The notes under the pieces are model-generated. The model ran no database searches. It was given only the letters and a program-made list of their open reading frames with translations, and was not told the origin of the DNA. From Methanomassiliicoccaceae archaeon (GTDB taxonomy: Archaea; Thermoplasmatota; Thermoplasmata; Methanomassiliicoccales; Methanomethylophilaceae): a stretch of 33,974 nucleotides of DNA. Shown here in pieces: positions 29,188 to 33,974 of this stretch. Every line of letters starts with the position of its first letter. Position 1 is the stretch's first letter. The position numbers were made by a program, and so were the translations under genes. The DNA is taken from the NCBI GenBank assembly GCA_003560875.1, contig PWJQ01000052.1:1-33974 (forward strand), given 5' to 3'.

Positions 29188-29198
29188 ATGAATCACCT

Positions 29199-32144
29199 TC
29201 AAAGCAGCGGCGGCATCCCCAACGCGGGATGTCCCACCCTCTGCATATACTCGAACAGACCGGCTGCATCCTCACAGACGGTCTCATCAGCTATCTTATC
29301 CAAGAGGTCAGGCTCCCCTATGCGCAGGCCCAGGGCGCGTATTTCGTCCCCCAACCTTTCTTTGAGTCCCTTGGGCATCCAAGCGACCCGCGCCAGACCT
29401 CCTTCGGCGGCCAAGAACTTATCACTCGTTATATATTTTCTTCCTATGCCCATGAAACCCGGGGTCTGACGCCCTCCTCCGATGGAGCCCGCCAGGGTTG
29501 AGAACTTCATGCCCACCGGGGTCATGCCGGTGAACTCACGGTCCACTATGACCACGGCCTGCATGTCCGATGACATGGCCACTATGGCCTCGAAACATCC
29601 GCAGGAGGTCATGGGGGCATCCATCAGGCTGTACATGCAGACCCGTTCCACCTTGGAGTTGCTCAGGCCTGATACGATATCGTTGAGACCCTCCCACTCC
29701 CCCTTCTCCTCATCTATGGGCACCCCCTTATCGATGGGCTGGTTGGGCCCGTGTGATGATATGCGGTTGCTGGCCTTGGCATCCAGCCAGTTTATCGCAC
29801 CACACAGTCCCAGGCGCTCAGGGGATATGATGCACACATGGTCGGGTGCGAAGGACTGGCATAGTGTGCAGGTGTAAAAGACATCGACTGAAGAATCCTT
29901 CAATCCGGCCATGCGGTCGTCCCTCTCGCTGTAAACCGTGCGGGCCTCCTCGAGGATCCTTTCGACCTCGTGCCCATCGGTCACGATGGTGACCTGGACC
30001 CTGCTGATTATCCCTCCGAACTCATTCTTGAGACGGTCCACGAGGATATCGCCGATATGGGTCAGTCTGAGTCCCGCATCGTAGGCCTCATTGCTGAACC
30101 TGATCCAGTTGAGGTCCCTCTGTCCCGCGTGCCACAGGCCCTCAGCGTAATTCAGGAACTGATGCACCCTGCGTTCGAGGACGGCCTCGAAATCAAGTTC
30201 CATCTTCTTCCCGTAAACCTCTATGAGCAATGCGAAAGGGGAGGTCCCTCCAGCAGTGAGTCCATCAAGGTCCTCGCCGATCAACGTGACTGCGCCGTCC
30301 CGGACCCGGTCCTCTTCTCGGGTCACGAGAAGCTCGAAGGAGACGGAACGGCCGCCGCCCATCTCAATCCGGGAATCGGGTCTGCGGATCAGTTCGCCCT
30401 CGAAGGCAGGGCCGTAGGCCACAGGTACATCGACGCCAGAAGATTGCACCATTATGCCCCTCATCTCCATGGCCTTCTGTATCATCGAGACCGGTTCGTC
30501 CCTTCTCTCCAGAAGGTCCGGGACCTCGGGGACGGGGAGATCGCTGACGATGACCGCCTTGTGCATGATGGCTGCGAAGGCCAATGCCGAACGTATCGGA
30601 TCCAGTGGACCCATGTGCAGAACCACGACCTTCGGCCTCTTCTCTAAATAGGCGCCCAAACGCTCTCTGTCGCCCGGAGCCACATTCCCGAACGACAGCG
30701 CCGCACGCAATGCGAAATTGATGGCATGGACTATGGATGTGCAATCGCCGACAGGGTAGAGCATCCGGTCCCAACCGGTCCTGACCCCGGAGTCCTTCAA
30801 CATCCTCCCCGCCTCATCGGCGACGATGACCAACAATCCCTTGTTCTGGCACTCCCGGACCATGGTCCTTATGTACTCGTTGTTCGGGGGTCTGCCCATC
30901 ATCAGTGCGCAACCCGGGATGGTGTCGTCCACGAACGATAAACCCAGTTCCCTAAGGACGCGGTCAGGTATGAAACCCTGACCCTCCTGGGATGCCGATT
31001 CAGGTCGGCGCAGGTATTTGAGGGCCTCGATGAGCTCACAGGCGTACATCGCGACCTCCCCCGCCTGCAACGCCTCCTCCAACCCCCCGCTCCCAGCCAC
31101 ATCCTTGAGCATGGAGCGTAGAAGGTCGGCGCCGTATGAGACCTTGAAATCCTTTTCGCCTTTCCAGGCGGTGAATGCCGGCAATCCGTACCCCGTCTCA
31201 GGATAATGGAGCACGTCGTTCTGAGAACTCACCGCGTCGAGTCTCATCAATGCTATCTCCGAAACGATCCGGGCTCCGAGAAGGGCATCGTCTATGAGTT
31301 CCTGTAGCGTGGGTTCCGAAACCGCATCGATAAGGAGTTCGGAGGGATCCTGGACGATTCTGCCCCCGAGGATGTCCTTCGAGCAACCCCTCAGGAAACC
31401 ATCCTGCAGTGGTCCGAGTCCATTTGTCCTGTGCACCACGGTGAAACCCATCGATGCCATCGCCACTGCGATCGCAGTTTCATCGGTCACGATCGACACC
31501 TTGACCTTATCAGGCCCACCCGCGGCCTGGGACAGCTCCAGTAAGAAACGCATCGTTTCCCCGATGCCGTCTAAACGCCACAGTCCACCTTCCAGGCCCA
31601 AAACCTCCGCCTCTCCACGGGACAACTGGTCGGAAAGCGGGATGTATCCGGCGTCCACTAAGGCTTCAGCATCCGAGCCCACGGCATCGGAAGAACCGAG
31701 GGTTACGGAGATGCCACGGACACGACCGTCTATGAACGCATCTATGATCGGGTTGTAAGGGCCGCCGTCGGAGACGGCTTCCAGTGACTCCTTCAAAACA
31801 GCGAGACGGCCTTTAGAATCTGATACGGCATCGTTTAGCACTGAGAGGGCGATCTCCGAGGATATGTTCCTGATCGCCTCCGCTCCGATATCGAACAGAC
31901 CGCCAAGCTCCCCTGCCCGGGCGTGTTCGCCCAACAGCAGGTTATCGTCCATCCTTTCAACGATGCTTCCATTGAGACGTTGACACAGTAAAAGTCCTCT
32001 CCCTTGGAGCTCCTCTGACAAACCCGTCTCGCCGTCTTCTATACCGAGGCTTCTCAAAACATCCTCAGACAGGCCTTCTCCGCCACCGCTCACAAAATCC
32101 AACGCACCTTGCAGATCTAGCCTATCATCGGAACCTTTCAGCAA
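29199..32144 (-). CDS. acsB: bacterial-type acetyl-CoA synthase (AcsB) with N-terminal extension of ~275 aa
   Basis: A-cluster region FYTCTLCQSFAPDHVCIISPERLGLCGAINWLDAKASN and PMTSCGCFEAI; C-terminus DLLDKIADETVCEDAAGLFEYMQRVGHPAL; AcsB core from about residue 276 (SEPTLQELIDDALLGARIVSEIALMRLDAVSSQNDVLHYPETGYGLPAF). TTG start, SD-like GAAGGTGAT upstream. Confidence 0.93.
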   Translation of the reverse strand: MLKGSDDRLDLQGALDFVSGGGEGLSEDVLRSLGIEDGETGLSEELQGRGLLLCQRLNGSIVERMDDNLLLGEHARAGELGGLFDIGAEAIRNISSEIALSVLNDAVSDSKGRLAVLKESLEAVSDGGPYNPIIDAFIDGRVRGISVTLGSSDAVGSDAEALVDAGYIPLSDQLSRGEAEVLGLEGGLWRLDGIGETMRFLLELSQAAGGPDKVKVSIVTDETAIAVAMASMGFTVVHRTNGLGPLQDGFLRGCSKDILGGRIVQDPSELLIDAVSEPTLQELIDDALLGARIVSEIALMRLDAVSSQNDVLHYPETGYGLPAFTAWKGEKDFKVSYGADLLRSMLKDVAGSGGLEEALQAGEVAMYACELIEALKYLRRPESASQEGQGFIPDRVLRELGLSFVDDTIPGCALMMGRPPNNEYIRTMVRECQNKGLLVIVADEAGRMLKDSGVRTGWDRMLYPVGDCTSIVHAINFALRAALSFGNVAPGDRERLGAYLEKRPKVVVLHMGPLDPIRSALAFAAIMHKAVIVSDLPVPEVPDLLERRDEPVSMIQKAMEMRGIMVQSSGVDVPVAYGPAFEGELIRRPDSRIEMGGGRSVSFELLVTREEDRVRDGAVTLIGEDLDGLTAGGTSPFALLIEVYGKKMELDFEAVLERRVHQFLNYAEGLWHAGQRDLNWIRFSNEAYDAGLRLTHIGDILVDRLKNEFGGIISRVQVTIVTDGHEVERILEEARTVYSERDDRMAGLKDSSVDVFYTCTLCQSFAPDHVCIISPERLGLCGAINWLDAKASNRISSHGPNQPIDKGVPIDEEKGEWEGLNDIVSGLSNSKVERVCMYSLMDAPMTSCGCFEAIVAMSSDMQAVVIVDREFTGMTPVGMKFSTLAGSIGGGRQTPGFMGIGRKYITSDKFLAAEGGLARVAWMPKGLKERLGDEIRALGLRIGEPDLLDKIADETVCEDAAGLFEYMQRVGHPALGMPPLL
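31329..31811 (-). other. candidate degenerate CODH C-terminal-like domain within the AcsB extension (residues ~112-272)
   Basis: NPIIDAFIDGRVRGISVTLGS resembles CODH PLIDAIKSGKIRGIVGIVGC; KDILGGRIVQDPSELLIDAV resembles CODH EELLGGKFYVEPDPEKAAEEII; CODH cluster cysteines missing. Comparison is from memory of the family. Confidence 0.5.
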
Positions 32145-32195
32145 ATCACCTTCATGTAGGCCTTAACCAGGCCCAATTTGCAAGACCGTTGAGGG

Positions 32196-32204
32196 TATTT
32201 AAAT
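32196..32204 (-). promoter_or_regulatory. TATA-box-like element for acsB-acsD-acsC
   Basis: Minus-strand ATTTAAATA about 52 nt upstream of the TTG start at 32144. Confidence 0.5.
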
Positions 32205-32213
32205 GGTGTCCGG

Positions 32214-33131
32214 TCATAACTCCACGGCGGAATATTCCATCAGTTCGTAGTCGCCGTCCAATCGGCCCAAGGCCTCCAATATCCTCTCCTCGAGACCATC
32301 AGGGTCGTCGCAGCGCCCTATGTCCGCCACCGCATCGAGGATCATCCTCTGATGGTATATCTGGACCTTGGTGAAGACGGAGAGAAGATTGATCCCCATG
32401 GAGGCCATGGAATCGGAGACGCGATGTATGGCACCGGGGCTGTCAGGCAATGAAAGGGATATCCTGACCAGTCGGGAATCCTCGCGCAGGAAGGTCACGG
32501 TGAGAAGCCAGTTGTCCGGGTCGGCGACCATCATGACGGTATTCCCTTCCACCTCGCCCAATACGTCCTGGAAACAAGTGGGGAGGTAGTAACCGGCATC
32601 CGTGAGCGGGTCGGGACCGGCTCGGCGCTGTTCCATCTTACCGCTCCCGGAGCGGATGGAGCTGCCGCGGGTGAATATACGGTTCATCTCTGAGCGCTGC
32701 ACCTCGATATGGTCCAACTTACTCACGCCCGGATCCCCTTTCTTGACCAGACTGACGAAGTCCTCGACGATGAGGTCCAGCTCACAATGGAAACCGAGGT
32801 CCACCAATATCTTCCACACCATCCCCACATCGGAGATCACGCTCAAGGAGACCGAATTGAGGACATTAACCCCTCTGTCGGAAAGGAACTTGGCAGCCTG
32901 GGCCAAAGCGCCAGGCACATCCCGCATATGGATGGTCACGTGGGAAAGGTTGCGGTAGCTGTCGGGTCCGAATGCTGAGAGTATCAGCTCGTAGCTCTTA
33001 CTGCCCTCCTGCTCGTACTTGAAAAGTACGCTGTACAGCTGATTGCCATCCTCAAGGCCCATCGCCGCGCCTATCCGCTCGCTCAACTTTATGGAGGAGC
33101 CGCGTACCTTGGTGAATTCCCAGAGCCTCAT
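32214..33131 (-). CDS. ACT-domain protein (two ACT-like domains)
   Basis: SHVTIHMRDVPGALAQAAKFLSDRGVNVLNSVSLSV and VRISLSLPDSPGAIHRVSDSMASMGINLLSVFTKV. Confidence 0.78.
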   Translation of the reverse strand: MRLWEFTKVRGSSIKLSERIGAAMGLEDGNQLYSVLFKYEQEGSKSYELILSAFGPDSYRNLSHVTIHMRDVPGALAQAAKFLSDRGVNVLNSVSLSVISDVGMVWKILVDLGFHCELDLIVEDFVSLVKKGDPGVSKLDHIEVQRSEMNRIFTRGSSIRSGSGKMEQRRAGPDPLTDAGYYLPTCFQDVLGEVEGNTVMMVADPDNWLLTVTFLREDSRLVRISLSLPDSPGAIHRVSDSMASMGINLLSVFTKVQIYHQRMILDAVADIGRCDDPDGLEERILEALGRLDGDYELMEYSAVEL

Positions 33132-33173
33132 CTTATCCCAAGTGGCATCAAGTTGTTGATAATTAAGCTTAAT

Positions 33174-33449
33174 TCAGTCCTTGCGGTCAATATACTTGAC
33201 CGAGGTCAAAGGTCTCGTCCAAATAGGATGTTCCTCGCTCATGTACTCCAGATCCTTGATCAGATTGGTCAGGGATGCGTTCTGCAAGGAGTCACGGCAT
33301 TCCATCATCCTAGGTATGAGGTCCTCGGATGCCCTCTGGGCAACAGGGCTCATGCGTGTGGCGCTCTCCACCAGTCCGATACTCTCATCCAAGCTCTCCA
33401 TGGCCTCTCTGAGCAGCGAGACCCGTCTCCTCAACTCTTCATCATTCAT
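33174..33449 (-). CDS. hypothetical helical protein, 91 aa
   Basis: Intact ORF in line with flanking minus-strand genes; no family recognised. Confidence 0.5.
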   Translation of the reverse strand: MNDEELRRRVSLLREAMESLDESIGLVESATRMSPVAQRASEDLIPRMMECRDSLQNASLTNLIKDLEYMSEEHPIWTRPLTSVKYIDRKD

Positions 33450-33452
33450 CTC

Positions 33453-33842
33453 TCATCCTTTCCTGGCATGGAATACGTAACGACCGGGTTCCCGATCCTG
33501 GACCCCTCGCTTGAAGTCACAGTCCCTGCATACCCTAGCTATGACCGCTGTCCCTCCATCGAGGGTGCTGTTATCGATCTCCTTGAGCGTTGACGAGCAT
33601 ACTGGACAGGAATCGCCTTCCAACTTCCTACAGGAATGACGGTAGATTATCTCCAGTTTCGCAAGGTCCCTCTCAAGGGCCAGCCGGCGCAGGCGGTTGC
33701 CGCTGACCCTCGCTCCACGGCCATCGAGTTCAGCGGCCAGGGCCCGGGAGAGCGCTGCCTGCGACCGAAGGACGGGATTGTTGCGGAAAACCCTCCTCAA
33801 CATCTCCTCCAAATCCTCATCATGGAGGATTTCATAAACCAT
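33453..33842 (-). CDS. hypothetical zinc-ribbon protein
   Basis: CPVC...CRDC zinc-ribbon; likely start MVYEILHDEDLEEMLRRVF (M10 of the listed ORF). Confidence 0.55.
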   Translation of the reverse strand: MVYEILHDEDLEEMLRRVFRNNPVLRSQAALSRALAAELDGRGARVSGNRLRRLALERDLAKLEIIYRHSCRKLEGDSCPVCSSTLKEIDNSTLDGGTAVIARVCRDCDFKRGVQDREPGRYVFHARKG

Positions 33843-33921
33843 ATTTATATGATTAGTGAAGCGGTACAATTAACTTGCCCAAGGGAAGATTAATCAATGC
33901 CGGAGGGATACGAAACTCAGA

Positions 33922-33974
33922 GCGGGGGTAGCCGAGCTGGACAAAGGCGCGGGACTTAAGACAACGGGTTTGTA
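33922..33974 (+). tRNA. tRNA-Leu (anticodon TAA), 5' portion, cut by window end; probable intron
   Basis: GCGGGGGTAGCCGAGCTGGACAAAGGCGCGGGACTTAAG gives acceptor 5' strand, D-arm and anticodon 5' stem CGGGA with loop CTTAAG; the expected 3' stem TCCCG does not follow. Confidence 0.8.

Overview
The window is archaeal DNA. A Nob1-type PIN domain, exosome Csl4, a METTL5-type methyltransferase and a split archaeal glutamate synthase support this. Lineage is probably Thermoplasmatota / Methanomassiliicoccales-like, but that is inference. Most genes are housekeeping or accessory metabolism: gltB1-B2-B3, an FMN glutamate-synthase-like protein with a CobW GTPase, proA-proB, HxlR-hcp-ferredoxin, an aconitase X large subunit, a UspA/DUF485-like fusion with an ActP-like symporter, an aldehyde dehydrogenase, two tRNA-Val genes and a truncated tRNA-Leu. 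The standout is at 23.5-33.1 kb: a corrinoid activase (RACE), a core-MetE-like methionine synthase, a CooC/AcsF ATPase, both corrinoid iron-sulfur protein subunits (AcsC/CdhE and AcsD/CdhD), and a 981-aa bacterial-type acetyl-CoA synthase (AcsB). No CODH catalytic gene is visible in the window. AcsB has an intact A-cluster motif set. It also carries an N-terminal extension of about 275 aa, part of which resembles the C-terminal domain of CODH with the C-cluster cysteines lost. My leading hypothesis is a CODH-independent acetyl-CoA cleavage route that passes a methyl group through CFeSP to a core methionine synthase, analogous to what is known in Dehalococcoides. All family calls come from reading the sequence; no database search was run.
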